DNA of 64,000 nucleotides from Virgibacillus sp. NKC19-16 (GTDB taxonomy: Bacteria; Bacillota; Bacilli; Bacillales; Amphibacillaceae): NCBI RefSeq assembly GCF_021560035.1, contig NZ_CP074373.1, positions 740,001-804,000 on the forward strand. The letters are read 5' to 3'. The translations under genes were made by a program, and so were the position numbers. Of this stretch, positions 29,844 through 38,787 are shown one piece after another. The notes below the pieces were generated by a model. That model saw nothing but the letters and a program-made list of their open reading frames with translations. It had not been told where the DNA came from and ran no database searches. The first letter of the stretch is position 1. Every line of letters starts with the position of its first letter.

Positions 29844-29930
29844 AATCCTGCGCCGCCCCTCTTGATGGGGTACGGTCTATTGTGCCGTAGACGAGGCAAC
29901 GTCTACGGCTTTACTATTATATGACCTTCT
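29808..29930 (-). ncRNA. Putative antisense antitoxin RNA
   Basis: A minus-strand -10 TATACT (29937-29942) with TTTTCT about 17 bases before it would start an RNA near 29930 running toward the toxin 3' end. It would contain the perfect hairpin GTAGACG-aggcaa-CGTCTAC (29887-29907) and end at the shared terminator. Arrangement as in TxpA/RatA type pairs. No transcript evidence is available. Confidence 0.5.
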
Positions 29931-29961
29931 ACTAACAGTATACCCGATTTTTCTAAAAAAG

Positions 29962-30009
29962 AAAACACAAACTGTTGCTTTTGATCAAACCCCCACCAGT
30001 TTGTGTTTT
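29962..30009. terminator. Inverted repeat AAAACACAAACTG...CAGTTTGTGTTTT
   Basis: 13-bp perfect stem followed by ATTAAAT. From 30010 to the IS21 end at about 30178 nothing recognisable is seen. Confidence 0.65.
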
Positions 30010-30229
30010 ATTAAATCATTTTATACCTTTGTTACTCCCTAATTGCCCACGATTGAGTAGGAAGGGATAAAGTGACCCTTTACAGCAAGGTGGTAACTTA
30101 TACACTGGAACAACCGATCGAGCAGGCTCAACCATGCATCAAAGCCTTATTTATCGAACGGGTGTGACTGATAAACTAAAGTATACAGTTTCCGCTAAAT
30201 AAAAGTTTACACTTTTCCCAGATGTGAGT

Positions 30230-30272
30230 GCAGTTTTTATATGGCTGCCCACGGCAGCCATATAAAAACTGT
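30230..30272. terminator. Hairpin in the IS21 leader
   Basis: CAGTTTTTATATGGCTG-cccacg-GCAGCCATATAAAAACTG, a 17-bp perfect stem 90 bases before istA. Probably shields the transposase from readthrough. Confidence 0.6.
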
Positions 30273-30358
30273 CCGGCGCGAAAATGGGCATAAAATAAAA
30301 GAACCATCACTGCTATAATGGTAGTTTGATAGATTACAACAGTGATGGAGGCAAAAAG

Positions 30359-31945
30359 GTGGATAAGTGGGAAATGTATATGGAAATTAAGCAATTATTA
30401 AAACAAGGTTTTAGTAAAGTAAAGGTGGCTGAAAAGCTTGGTATATCCAGGGTCACTGTATACCGTTACTTAAAACGTAATCCCCAGGATATGGCGGAAT
30501 GGGTTACACAAACAAAAACTAGAAAGAAGAAATTGGATGACTATCAAGAACTGATTCTCTCCTGGTTACGTGAACACCCTGACCTGACAGCTGCCCAAGT
30601 ATTTGATTGGCTTATGGAGAAGTATCAGAAGCTGCAAGTAGCTGAAAGTACGGTACGACTCTATGTAAGGGAACTACGCAGGGAATATGATATTAAAAAG
30701 GAACCGAACCCTCGATCTTATGAGGCTGTACCGGAGTTGCCGATGGGAAAACAAATGCAGGTCGATTTTGGGCAAACGGAGCAATTAACTCCCGATGGCA
30801 AAAAGGTAAAGCTTTATGCGATAGCGTTTGTCCTATCTAATTCACGGTATAAATATAAAGAGTGGTTGGATAGACCCTTTACTACTAGGGATGTGGTTCA
30901 TACCCATGAGAATGCCTTTCGCTATTTTGGGGGAGGAACTCCAGACGAGATTGTTTATGATCAGGATGCGCTAATCCTTGTCAGTGAAAATAGTGGGGAC
31001 TTAATCCTAACGCATGAATTCCAGACTTATAAAGAAGATAGAGGTTTGACGATAAGAATGTGTAGGAAAGCTGATCCACAGAGCAAGGGAAAAATAGAAA
31101 ATGTAATCAAGTATATCAAATATAACTTTGCGAAAAACCGATTATATTACGGACTTGAAGCATGGAATGAAGCAGGTTGGGATTGGTTAGAGCGCACTGG
31201 TAATTACAAAATTCATCATACAACAAAAAAGAGACCGGTAGAAGTGTTCACCCTCGAAAAGCAACACTTGCGACCAATCTCTCAACGTATCGACAAATAT
31301 GCCGATAACCACTATGAATCAAGTATAACAAGAAATGTTCGTAAGGACAATGTCATTTGGTATGATTCCAATCGATACAGCGTCCCTCTTGGGACATTTC
31401 ATAAGACAAAAAAAGTTTATATTGAAACAACAGATGATGCGTACCTTTGTATACGAGAATCAAAAGAAGGGCCGATCATCGCAAAGCATAAAATAGACCC
31501 TAGAAAAGGGGAACTGATTCAGAATAACAAGCATAAGCGTGATCGTACCAAAGGTATCGATACATTTATTGAAACAGTTATATCAGGATTCACAGATGAG
31601 GAAAAAGCAAGATTGTATTTGAACGAAATCTATATGCGAAAACAACGTTACATTCGTGATCAACTCCAGATGATAGCCAAACAAATTAAAAAATATGACC
31701 AGCGATTATTAGATCTGGCTTTGGAAGAATGTATGAAGAAACAACTATTTAGTGCAACAGATTTTAGCGATGTCATTCACTATCTTGAACGACAACGGGG
31801 AGCAACAGTTACTGAGGGAAAAATATATTCCCGAGGGAATGCGCCAAGGCCACGCCACCCTTTGGGTGATTCAATTGTTCAAACAAATACACAAATAAGG
31901 GATATAAATGAATACGTATCCGTTTTAGAGGGGGATAAACGATGA
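30359..31945 (+). CDS. istA: IS21-family transposase IstA
   Basis: About 528 aa. N-terminal HTH (KVAEKLGISRVTVYRYLK), DDE integrase core with MQVDFGQTEQL (first Asp), PDEIVYDQDALILVSE (second Asp) and PQSKGKIENVIKYIK (Glu), then a C-terminal beta domain. GTG 30359 after GGAGG is the likely start; the frame extends to 30326 without a signal. Intact. Confidence 0.93.
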   Translation: MDKWEMYMEIKQLLKQGFSKVKVAEKLGISRVTVYRYLKRNPQDMAEWVTQTKTRKKKLDDYQELILSWLREHPDLTAAQVFDWLMEKYQKLQVAESTVRLYVRELRREYDIKKEPNPRSYEAVPELPMGKQMQVDFGQTEQLTPDGKKVKLYAIAFVLSNSRYKYKEWLDRPFTTRDVVHTHENAFRYFGGGTPDEIVYDQDALILVSENSGDLILTHEFQTYKEDRGLTIRMCRKADPQSKGKIENVIKYIKYNFAKNRLYYGLEAWNEAGWDWLERTGNYKIHHTTKKRPVEVFTLEKQHLRPISQRIDKYADNHYESSITRNVRKDNVIWYDSNRYSVPLGTFHKTKKVYIETTDDAYLCIRESKEGPIIAKHKIDPRKGELIQNNKHKRDRTKGIDTFIETVISGFTDEEKARLYLNEIYMRKQRYIRDQLQMIAKQIKKYDQRLLDLALEECMKKQLFSATDFSDVIHYLERQRGATVTEGKIYSRGNAPRPRHPLGDSIVQTNTQIRDINEYVSVLEGDKR

Positions 31946-32706
31946 ATCAGTTAACGACATTACAGAGTAAACTGAAGTCTCTTCGCCTTGCGGAAACGGC
32001 AGATCATTTACCAGTACTCTTACAGGAGGCTGATTCAAATGATGAAACATATGCGAGCATGCTTATGAAAATGGTGGATTACGAACAACTAAGACGTGAC
32101 GAGAAACAGGTAGAAAAACGACTGAAATGGGCAACATTTCCCTATCAGAAAACGTTGGATTCGTTCGATGTAAGTGAGCAACAGTCCATGAGCAAAAAGC
32201 AATTTAATAAATTGAAGGAGTTATTGTGGATTGAGCAGCTATTCAACATTATCCTGCTTGGACCGCCGGGTGTGGGCAAAACACACTTGGCGATAGGGCT
32301 AGGGATGCAGGCTATTAATCAAGGTTATAAGGTTATATTCACCTCCATGGGAGAGCTGATACATAACTTAAAAACCGAGGAAATTACACGCAAATCGCAA
32401 ACTAGGATGAAGCGTATACGAAACGCTGATCTCGTCATTATTGATGATCTGATGTTTATGGCAATGGACCAACACGAAGCAAACTTATTCTTCCATTTAA
32501 TTAATGATTTATATAATAACGCCAGTATCGTACTAACTTCCAATAAGGCTCCGAAGGAGTGGGGAGAGCTGTTAGGCGACCCGGCTATAACAACAGCTAT
32601 ATTGGATCGAATTATTCATCGAGCAGAGATCATTCACTTAAATGGGGATAGTTATCGAATGAAACATAGATCATCTATTTTTGAAGAAGAAAGTGTAACA
32701 AATTAA
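31942..32706 (+). CDS. istB: IS21-family ATPase helper IstB
   Basis: 254-aa AAA+ protein related to DnaC. Walker A GPPGVGKTHLAIGLG (about residue 108), Walker B LVIIDDLMF, sensor SIVLTSNK. ATG overlaps the istA stop. Directs IstA to targets. Intact. Confidence 0.95.
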   Translation: MNQLTTLQSKLKSLRLAETADHLPVLLQEADSNDETYASMLMKMVDYEQLRRDEKQVEKRLKWATFPYQKTLDSFDVSEQQSMSKKQFNKLKELLWIEQLFNIILLGPPGVGKTHLAIGLGMQAINQGYKVIFTSMGELIHNLKTEEITRKSQTRMKRIRNADLVIIDDLMFMAMDQHEANLFFHLINDLYNNASIVLTSNKAPKEWGELLGDPAITTAILDRIIHRAEIIHLNGDSYRMKHRSSIFEEESVTN

Positions 32707-32741
32707 TTAGCGAAAACTGTAACTTTTTACTTGACGGTTAC

Positions 32742-32766
32742 AACGGGCCAGATTATCGAAGAAAGT
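32742..32766. repeat. GGGCC-type short repeat A
   Basis: AACGGGCCAGATTATCGAAG followed by AAAGT; nearly the same as AAGGGCCAGATTGTGGAAG at 48676. It directly precedes a small membrane-protein gene, as does the copy at 48676. Confidence 0.6.
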
Positions 32767-32779
32767 ATTATGAAAGGGA

Positions 32780-33133
32780 GTGGTTACCATTGGAATTTCA
32801 TTAATATTTTTAGCGATTATAAGTATTCTTGCACTTTTAACGTTTATTGTTCCTGTGATTATAGCTGTTAGAGCACCTAGAAAGATTTCTTTTGTAATTT
32901 TAGGGTTGTTGATTTTACATTGGGTATTTTTCTTAACTAATGGCTACACTCTGTTATCAACAAATATTGCAAATGCCATGTTTGTTCCTGTTTGGTTAGT
33001 GCTATGCGTAGCTGGTGCATTCACAGCTATCTATGAATTTAAAAACAACAAAGGTTTTGCTATCACAGTTGCTGTCTTAACAACAATAAGTTTGTTATTT
33101 AGTATTCTTGCTCACGGGATAGGAAAAATGTAA
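32780..33133 (+). CDS. Small membrane protein of unknown function
   Basis: About 117 aa with four hydrophobic segments (about 4-28, 36-54, 64-84, 92-112). No family recognised. Start is uncertain: GTG 32780 lies in the AAAGGGAG ribosome site, and ATT at 32789 is better spaced. The same leader (AAAGGGAGTG....CATT) precedes the small gene at 48753. Flanked by short GGGCC/GGGCGC repeats on both sides, cassette-like. Confidence 0.6.
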   Translation: MVTIGISLIFLAIISILALLTFIVPVIIAVRAPRKISFVILGLLILHWVFFLTNGYTLLSTNIANAMFVPVWLVLCVAGAFTAIYEFKNNKGFAITVAVLTTISLLFSILAHGIGKM

Positions 33134-33492
33134 AAGTCATTTTCTATACAACTAACGGGCGCCCGATTGTTGAAGATCAAAAGTCTAAATCCTCTCTAAA
33201 TAGAAGAAGAAAATTAGGCTTTTTTATCCTTCGTTATTTTTAATATTATCCTATTGGTAATTGCGCTGGCAATAGGGGTGAAAAGCATGTCAGAAGTGGT
33301 ACATTCTTGTGGCTGATCAGTTGTGCGTGAAATGCTTTCATGGCTAGATCTGGAAGACGTTGATACCGATTCGAGAGAAGGAAATAAAGAGGATGACGAC
33401 TCTTAAATGTTAATTTGCACATTTTCCCACTTGATAAGCAAAATTTGTTCGTATATAATTAGAACAAATGTTTGATTAAGGGGTGTAGTCAA
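33134..33492. other. Repeat B, terminator-like hairpin and relic
   Basis: CTAACGGGCGCCCGATTGTT (33152) is a copy of the dispersed GGGCGC repeat. AGTCTAAAT...ATTAGGCTTTTTT (33181-33226) is terminator-like. A frame ending MLSWLDLEDVDTDSREGNKE near 33400 has an internal stop and no recognised family; it may be the tail of a lost gene. TATAAT-like sequence at about 33455 may start the next two genes. Confidence 0.45.
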
Positions 33493-33708
33493 ATGAAAGG
33501 TTTGCTCAGACGTTCTGTTGAGCACAAAGAAAAAATTGTAATCTTATATATAGATAGTGGAGACCAAGTTACCCAGCGTTATATCCGAGTGCTGCAGGTA
33601 AATAATGATTCAATTCTTGCTTACTGCTATTATCGTAGGAAAGTCAGAACTTTTAAGTTAGATAATATCCTTTCAGCTGGATCAATCCATAAAAGATTGG
33701 GGGCGTAA
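33493..33708 (+). CDS. Short WYL-like protein
   Basis: 71 aa. RRSVEHKEKIVILYIDSGDQ and then QRYIRVLQVNNDSILAYCYY resemble a single WYL-type SH3-like fold without HTH. Such mini proteins are often paired with YolD-like genes, as here (3-base gap). Start ATG 33493 after GGGGTG rather than the upstream frame at 33472. Function unknown; link to DNA damage or phage-borne polymerase loci is by association. Confidence 0.65.
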   Translation: MKGLLRRSVEHKEKIVILYIDSGDQVTQRYIRVLQVNNDSILAYCYYRRKVRTFKLDNILSAGSIHKRLGA

Positions 33709-33710
33709 TA

Positions 33711-34022
33711 ATGAATGATCGCGGAACAATCAAATGGACATCTTTAATGATGCCGGAGCAGACTCAACTATTAAATGAAATGTGGGAGCAACAGGATTGG
33801 AAAGAAAAGCCTGATCTAGATGGACAGTATATAGCTGAAATAAATTTAAAGATAGAAATGGCATTAGAAAATGACTTAACGATTGAAATAGAATATTTTA
33901 AAAATCATGATTACCACAAAATAAAAGGCAAGCTGTTAGGTGTAGATGTGCTTAATCAGTTTGTGCAAATCGAGGATGAGTATTTGCCGCTGGACAGCAT
34001 CACCGGTGCTTGGATTGATTGA
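33711..34022 (+). CDS. YolD-like family protein
   Basis: 103 aa with the family start DRGTIKWTSLMMPEQTQLLN and the C-terminal LPLDSITGAWID. YolD-like proteins usually sit next to UvrX/UmuC-like Y-family polymerases; no polymerase is present here, so the locus is probably a residue. Cotranscribed with the WYL-like gene. Confidence 0.85.
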   Translation: MNDRGTIKWTSLMMPEQTQLLNEMWEQQDWKEKPDLDGQYIAEINLKIEMALENDLTIEIEYFKNHDYHKIKGKLLGVDVLNQFVQIEDEYLPLDSITGAWID

Positions 34023-34085
34023 CCTTCTTAATTGAGGGGTTTATTTTTCTCCATCGAAATCCGCATCTAATAGCGCAACGTCATA

Positions 34086-34219
34086 TTATCCCTGCTTCAA
34101 TTCCTTCATTGAAAGTATATATTTTTTAAATTCCTCATCGTACAAATTAGGAACGTTGCTCCAGTTATATTCCCTGCGTTGTACTTCATCATCTGTTATG
34201 GCCGACACATCAAAGAATA
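34086..34219 (-). pseudogene. C-terminal fragment of an unidentified protein
   Basis: Minus-strand frame FFDVSAITDDEVQRREYNWS then NVPNLYDEEFKKYILSMKEL and stop. Coding-like composition but no start. Family not recognised. Confidence 0.4.
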
Positions 34220-34277
34220 GATTTAAGCACATTAATGGTAAAGGTATTAATAGATCAGAGATGGAGGAATTAAAAAC

Positions 34278-34427
34278 ATGTATGGATGCACATATGCAAA
34301 AGGCGTAGAGTTAGTAGACCTCAAAAACCAATCACGTATGGCATCCATTATTAATGATACGGATGTGCAGGATGAAATATGCTCCAATATTGACAAATTA
34401 ATGAGTGAAATGTATCAATATAAATGA
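34278..34427 (+). CDS. Hypothetical 49-aa protein
   Basis: MYGCTYAKGVELVDLKNQSR then MASIINDTDVQDEICSNIDK LMSEMYQYK. GGAGG lies 10 bases before the ATG. No membrane segment or known motif. Could be a remnant of a phage-type gene. Confidence 0.4.
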   Translation: MYGCTYAKGVELVDLKNQSRMASIINDTDVQDEICSNIDKLMSEMYQYK

Positions 34428-34586
34428 TTAGGTGTAATCGATGTGAGGTTCTAAAAACCTCGCAAAAAATCAGATTAAAAATAAAAACACGGAAACAAGC
34501 GAGTGTTTGTTCGTGAATAAAATATCCCTAATACTTGATTTAACATTATACGAGATCTAATAGAAATTCAAAAAACCTCAAAATAT
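34428..34586. repeat. CCTC-type inverted/direct repeats near island 1 right end
   Basis: GTGAGGTTctaaaAACCTCGC (34443-34464) is an inverted repeat. A related run, TTAAAACCTCACATAAACC then TCACAAA, occurs at 34764-34790; it closely resembles AAAACCTCACATTAACCTC at 57724 next to attachment copy 3. Probably arm-type integrase binding sites. Confidence 0.45.
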
Positions 34587-34713
34587 GATATCATTCAATT
34601 TTATAATGAGGAACGATACCAAGAGAGATTAAACAGCCTAGCACCGTTAGAATATCGGTACCAGGCTGTGGCATTGATCTTTTGTTTTTCACTGTCTACT
34701 TGACAGGGCGCTG
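34587..34713 (+). pseudogene. IS3-family transposase C-terminal remnant
   Basis: DIIQFYNEERYQERLNSLAP followed by LEYRYQAVA matches the end of IS3/IS150 OrfB. The adjacent TGTCTACTTGACAGGG (34693-34708) looks like an IS3-type terminal inverted repeat. Confidence 0.75.
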
Positions 34714-34902
34714 TTCACATGCATTGTACGTCTTTCTTATATTGTAATGGTTTATGTGAGGCTTTAAAACCTCACATAAACCTCACAAAAATCAATAAAA
34801 ACAAGAAATCAAGCGAAATTAAGTCCTTAATTAACAAGCTCTAAATAATAGAAAGTGCTTAATTCAGACACCCACGAAATGCTAAGTAAAACTGTCAAGT
34901 AC

Positions 34903-34918
34903 GGGCGGCATGATGTAA
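34903..34918. other. Attachment site copy 2
   Basis: GGGCGGCATGATGTAA, identical to the groEL 3' end. Flanks differ from copy 1 on both sides. It marks the right end of island 1 and the left end of island 2. AAAGTCACAAAAAAGTCACG (34981-35000) just after it is a direct repeat likely bound by the integrase. Confidence 0.85.
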
Positions 34919-35007
34919 GCCCTGCCCTAAGACCCTGAAACACCAGTCTTTCTAAGCTTCTTACAGTCATTAGGAACAGGAAAGTCACAAAAAAGTCACG
35001 TTTTTTC

Positions 35008-35290
35008 TTAAAAAAATTTTTTGAAGATGTTCCCGTAGAGATTATTTACTTTTGCGGGAGCATCTTTTTTCATTTTGTTTGTGACATGTGTATAAACTTG
35101 CATTGTAGTTGCTACGTCTTCATGTCCAACACGTTGCATAATTGTAGGGATACCTACACCTGTCTCTGTCAACATGCTAATTTGTATGTGCCTAAAAATG
35201 TGGGGTGTTGCTCTTATTATATTTGTTATGGACATGAGGCGGTCCATCAGATCTAATACATCTTTTTCACGAAAGGATAATATTTTTGGT
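35008..35290 (-). pseudogene. Tyrosine recombinase (integrase) C-terminal fragment of island 2
   Basis: The frame runs from about 35290 (KPKILSFREKDVLDLM) to 35008. Catalytic HxxR in TPHIFRHIQISMLTETG, then VGHEDVATTMQVYTHVT with the second His and the nucleophile Tyr. The N-terminal and first-Arg parts are missing. The tail KVNNLYGNIFKKFF overlaps a terminator hairpin. The break merges into a lipoprotein relic on the other strand, marking a rearrangement junction. Confidence 0.88.
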
Positions 35291-35307
35291 TTGTTCTTTT
35301 TTTACTG

Positions 35308-35597
35308 TTGGTAGGTTGTGGTTCGGACTATGAGGATTTAATAGAAAATACTACGAGTCATGTGCAAGACAAGTTGATTGGTTCATATGAGGAATTAAAT
35401 GTTCGCGAAAATGCTTATGTTTATGTTTGGGATAATGGTAGATATATAGGTGCATCTTTGGATGTAGAAGATAAATCGGAAACAGAGTATTTTTTTGAAA
35501 TAGTTGAGGGGATTATGATCGTTTGCCACAGTATGAAGCTGATCAATTGATGGAAAGAGAGCCTGATTATCGTGAACAGTTTGGAGAGGAAATCTAA
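35308..35597 (+). pseudogene. Lipoprotein gene, 5'-truncated and frameshifted
   Basis: A hydrophobic run FVLFLLLVGC upstream of GSDYEDLIENTTSHVQDKL shows a lipobox, but no start codon with a ribosome site precedes it. After FFEIVEG the frame changes to DYDRLPQYEADQLMEREPDY ending QFGEEI at 35597; one extra G in the G4 run near 35511 restores it. Family not recognised. Confidence 0.6.
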
Positions 35598-35798
35598 GCT
35601 ATATCCTTATCTAATTAATCATCTGAGGTAAAGTTCTATTCGGAAACGGTTGTTTATTCTTAAGCAATACCAGCTAATAGTTGTCAACATTTAAAGGTAA
35701 AAAAGTTCAATGAAACATGTTACACTAAAATTGGACATGCCAAATAACCTTACCGTTGTATCGATAAGATTTCGGAATATTGTTAATTTAAATCATTT

Positions 35799-37001
35799 TT
35801 AAGGTTGATCTACAAAGACTTCTTGATGTTTTAACATGGCATGAATCCAGTGAATGAGTTTATTAGCACAGGCAATCATAGCAACCTTGTGAGGTTTGCC
35901 CTCGTTTCTTTTGCGATCATAAAAGACTATCAGTTTTTTATTGCGATTTTTGGCCAGGCCGCATTGCACAGCCGTATAAAGGGCCTGACGTAATCTTGAT
36001 GATCCCCTTTTCGTGATGCGGTTGATGGCAGCCTTATATTTACCTGATTCGAAGACTGCTGGGTCTACCCCAGCATAGGCAGCCAGTTGCTTAGGCCGTT
36101 CAAACTGACCAATTCCCCCAATTTCGGAGATGATTGTTGCCGCAATCTTTTCCCCGATCCCGGGAATAGATCGAGTCAATTCATAGTCTTCAAAGGATTG
36201 AGCCAGTGTATCTATCTCCTTTTTTAACTTGGATAGGTGCTCTTGGTATTGAAAAAGCATCTGGATATACAGTCGCAAGCTGATAAGCTGACCTTGATTA
36301 ACAGGATGTTGAAAGGGATTACGTTCTGCGGCATCTTTTAATTGAGCTGCTTTATGCAAAAACCATGCATAGGAACGCCTTGCCCCAAATTGACGCATCT
36401 CCATGGCCAAAGCCTGTTGAGAAACGTTTTGAGTATCCAAAGAAGTCGGATACTGCAGTAAGGTGTTCAACGAGAGGTCGCCATAAAGGTCACTAAAAAC
36501 ACCATGATATTCTGGGAAAATCTGATCCACAACAGCCTGAAACTGAAGCTTGATATCAACATAACTATTCGTTAAAGCGCTGTGCTGCCTGGTTAATTGA
36601 CGCAGATTCAAGTATTGCTCGGTTTTCCTCTGAAAAACTTCCAAATCTTCTTTATAGTAAAGCTCACCCAGATGGAATGCATCAATTTTGTCCGTTTTTA
36701 CTTTGCGCAAACTGGTTTTTTTGGCTTCAGAGGAAACCACTGGGTTAATCAAATAATATGTTATGCCGTGCTCTTCAAGAAATTGGAGCACAGGCTCATG
36801 ATAGTGCCCCGTGGATTCAAAGATGACAGCCGGAGGTTGGCCAGAAACCCGTTCCACTTCCTGATAAAACTGATAAAAATCATGAAGTCCTTGTAAATCG
36901 TGTTTAAATTTAAAGCTTTGTTTATAAGCCTCTTTCCTTTGTAAAAAGGCTTGGACCTGGCTTTCTCCTTTTGCGATATCCAGGCCGATAACAGGGTCCA
37001 T
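35799..37001 (-). CDS. IS110-family transposase (DEDD)
   Basis: 400 aa. N-terminal RuvC-like DEDD domain: DPVIGLDIAKGESQVQAF, FESTGHYHEPVLQFLEEHG, KTDKIDAFHLGELY. C-terminal transposase_20 domain: TRSIPGIGEKIAATIISEIG, FERPKQLAAYAGVDP, KRGSSRLRQALY with the catalytic Ser region. Complete; start 37001. Confidence 0.95.
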   Translation of the reverse strand: MDPVIGLDIAKGESQVQAFLQRKEAYKQSFKFKHDLQGLHDFYQFYQEVERVSGQPPAVIFESTGHYHEPVLQFLEEHGITYYLINPVVSSEAKKTSLRKVKTDKIDAFHLGELYYKEDLEVFQRKTEQYLNLRQLTRQHSALTNSYVDIKLQFQAVVDQIFPEYHGVFSDLYGDLSLNTLLQYPTSLDTQNVSQQALAMEMRQFGARRSYAWFLHKAAQLKDAAERNPFQHPVNQGQLISLRLYIQMLFQYQEHLSKLKKEIDTLAQSFEDYELTRSIPGIGEKIAATIISEIGGIGQFERPKQLAAYAGVDPAVFESGKYKAAINRITKRGSSRLRQALYTAVQCGLAKNRNKKLIVFYDRKRNEGKPHKVAMIACANKLIHWIHAMLKHQEVFVDQP

Positions 37002-37225
37002 ATGTGATCACAACTCCTTTAATAGATTCGCCGGTACGCCCCTATACCACTTGTAGTTTCATAGCTTCGCTTGTTATGCGGGATCATGTCCCAACCAGCC
37101 TCAAACATGTTTCTACAAGGAAGGGGTGGACAGTATTACGGACGGGATCAAGTCCCACGGGCCATTTCGTCCTACCCCGGCTTCCTCAATAATAAAACCT
37201 ATTAAAAATAGGTCAACCAGTACAA
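37002..37225 (-). ncRNA. Putative IS110 bridge RNA region
   Basis: The noncoding segment upstream of the transposase contains several GC stems, among them GGGATcatGTCCC and GGGATcaaGTCCC. IS110 relatives (IS621) express a bridge RNA from this position that pairs with donor and target DNA. A second copy at 48421-48643 keeps the stems but differs in the loops (GGGATCgcATCCC, GGGATCggtGTCCC). No transcript data. Confidence 0.5.
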
Positions 37226-37330
37226 TGACTGGCTACCATATAATACGATCGGGCCTTATTGTCATATAGTTATTGGAAATTAAAGTTTAGTTTAAAGTGC
37301 TTAAGTTGTGTTGATTTATTGTGTAAATAA

Positions 37331-37407
37331 ATCAACTTTTTTTGATCATTAAGGTTGCAATTTTATTTTATGAATAATATACTATTGATAAATCAAAAAA
37401 AGTTGAT
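37331..37407 (+). promoter_or_regulatory. arsR promoter flanked by two ArsR-type operators
   Basis: The 16-mer ATCAAAAAAAGTTGAT is found at 37392-37407 and in reverse orientation at 37331-37346; a third exact copy is at 37799-37814 before the permease. Between the first two lies TTGCAA (37355), 17 bases, TATACT (37378). ATCAA-N6-TTGAT resembles SmtB/ArsR half-sites. Confidence 0.8.
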
Positions 37408-37428
37408 GTTTTGCTTGGAGGTGAAAAA

Positions 37429-37749
37429 ATGGAGTTAATTAAAAGTATAAATGAATTAGGCGAAGATGAGGCACTTGATTTTTATGAAAATATGTTCAAT
37501 GCTTTGGCTGATAAAATTCGACTTAAAATTATAAATGAAATCAGTAAAAGCCCAGATAAGTATTTATGTGTTTGTGATTTAGAAGAAAAATTAGAGTTAA
37601 AGCAATCAAAACTATCTTACCACTTAAAGAAATTAGTAAATGCTAATATTCTGATTCCAGAAAAACATGGTACATGGAACTATTATAAAATTAATGAGAA
37701 ACAAATAGAGGTTGTTTTATCTGAAGATACTTGTTGTAAAATTTTCTAA
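37429..37749 (+). CDS. arsR: ArsR-family metalloregulator
   Basis: 106 aa winged helix. ANALADKIRLKIINEI, the As(III)-type site YLCVCDLEEKLELKQSKLSY, and a C-terminal TCCKIF adding vicinal Cys. Start ATG 37429 after GGAGGTG. Own promoter with operators on both sides; the next gene, a permease, also has an operator. Senses arsenite or a related thiophilic ion, by motif. Confidence 0.88.
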   Translation: MELIKSINELGEDEALDFYENMFNALADKIRLKIINEISKSPDKYLCVCDLEEKLELKQSKLSYHLKKLVNANILIPEKHGTWNYYKINEKQIEVVLSEDTCCKIF

Positions 37750-37798
37750 TAGGTATCTTAGTTTTTCACCATATACATCAATAAATATTGATTTATAT

Positions 37799-37814
37799 AT
37801 CAAAAAAAGTTGAT
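37799..37814. promoter_or_regulatory. Third ArsR-type operator
   Basis: ATCAAAAAAAGTTGAT, identical to the sites around the arsR promoter, 21 bases before the permease start. Confidence 0.75.
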
Positions 37815-37834
37815 AAATAAGAGGTTAAGGAGTT

Positions 37835-38724
37835 ATGATAATGACAGATTCAATTTTAGAGTTCATGAGAACTTTTTAATACTATTTTTTGAATTACTTG
37901 CCTTATTTATTGTTGTGAGTTTTATTGTGAGTTTCATTCAACAAGTAGTATCAGAAGAAAAAATTAAAAAATTTTTAAATCGTCCAAACAAAGCTGTTAA
38001 TTATTTACTAGGGACATTCTTTGGGGCAATTACGCCATTTTGTTCATGTTCAACAATACCTATACTTGCAGGATTATTAAATGCTAAAGTCCCATTTGGA
38101 CCTTCAATGAGTTTTTTAATTGCTTCGCCACTAATGAACCCTGTCATGATTTTTATGCTTTGGATGCTTTTAGGTTGGAAAATTGCGCTAGTATATTTTA
38201 TCGTGCTAAGTATTTTTAGTATTTTAGTAGGGCTTTTATTTTCAAAAATTAATTTAGCAGAGACATATAAGGGTGTAACTGTTAAAGGAGATGGATTTTT
38301 CAGTAACAAACAAGGTTCCAGGGTTAAGCAAGCTTTAAATGATGCTTGGGCATTCCTTTATCCAATGCTTCCATACTTATTTATAGGAGTCTTTATTGGT
38401 GCATTTATTTACGGATTTGTTCCAGCAGATTTCATTACAAAATACGCCAGTGGTGATGGAATATTTTCCGTAATGATTGCTTCAGTTATTGGTATTCCAA
38501 TGTATATTCGTCCTGAAACAATGCTCCCTATTGCAGAAGCCCTTGTATCAAAAGGTATGTCTATGGGTACTGTGATTGCTTTAGTTATTGGTGGTGCAGG
38601 TGCAAGTATTCCAGAAGTAGTTATGTTGTCTAAACTATTTAAAAAGAAATTTTTAGTGGCATTTATTTCAGCTATTTTAATTGTGGCTATAGGCACTGGC
38701 CTTATAGTTAATTCAATCTTTTAG
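37835..38724 (+). CDS. ArsP/DUF318-type permease (frameshift near start)
   Basis: About 297 aa, eight membrane segments, with FCSCSTIPILAGLL (about residue 67) and IPMYIRPETMLPIAEALV, both typical of the permease family that includes ArsP and SO_0444 efflux proteins for organoarsenicals or As(III). ATG 37835 after AAGGAG opens MIMTDSILEFMRTF and meets a stop; one extra T in the T5 run at 37873-37877 joins it to LILFFELLALFIVV in the long frame. Under an ArsR operator. Functional only if the base is missing through error. Confidence 0.8.
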
Positions 38725-38787
38725 GTTTAAAAAGAAAATAGTTTTACGCTTGCATTATAAAGTTACCCTTTTAAGGAGGTGATATTC

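Larger units (their letters stand above)
30178..32725 (+). mobile_element. IS21-family insertion sequence
   Basis: istA and istB with 4-base overlap. Ends carry related inverted sequences: ACAGTTTCCGCTAAATAA at 30185 and, complemented, ACAGTTTTCGCTAATTAA at 32703-32720; exact tips are uncertain. The right end abuts a GGGCC-type repeat at 32742. Confidence 0.8.
35684..37243 (-). mobile_element. IS110-family insertion sequence
   Basis: Transposase gene plus a 220-base structured noncoding end upstream of it. No terminal inverted repeats, as usual for the family. Flanks CAATACCAGCTAA (35670) and TAATACGATCGGGCC (37241) match parts of an uninterrupted repeat at 52153-52200, which suggests insertion into that repeat. 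Boundaries are approximate. Confidence 0.75.
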
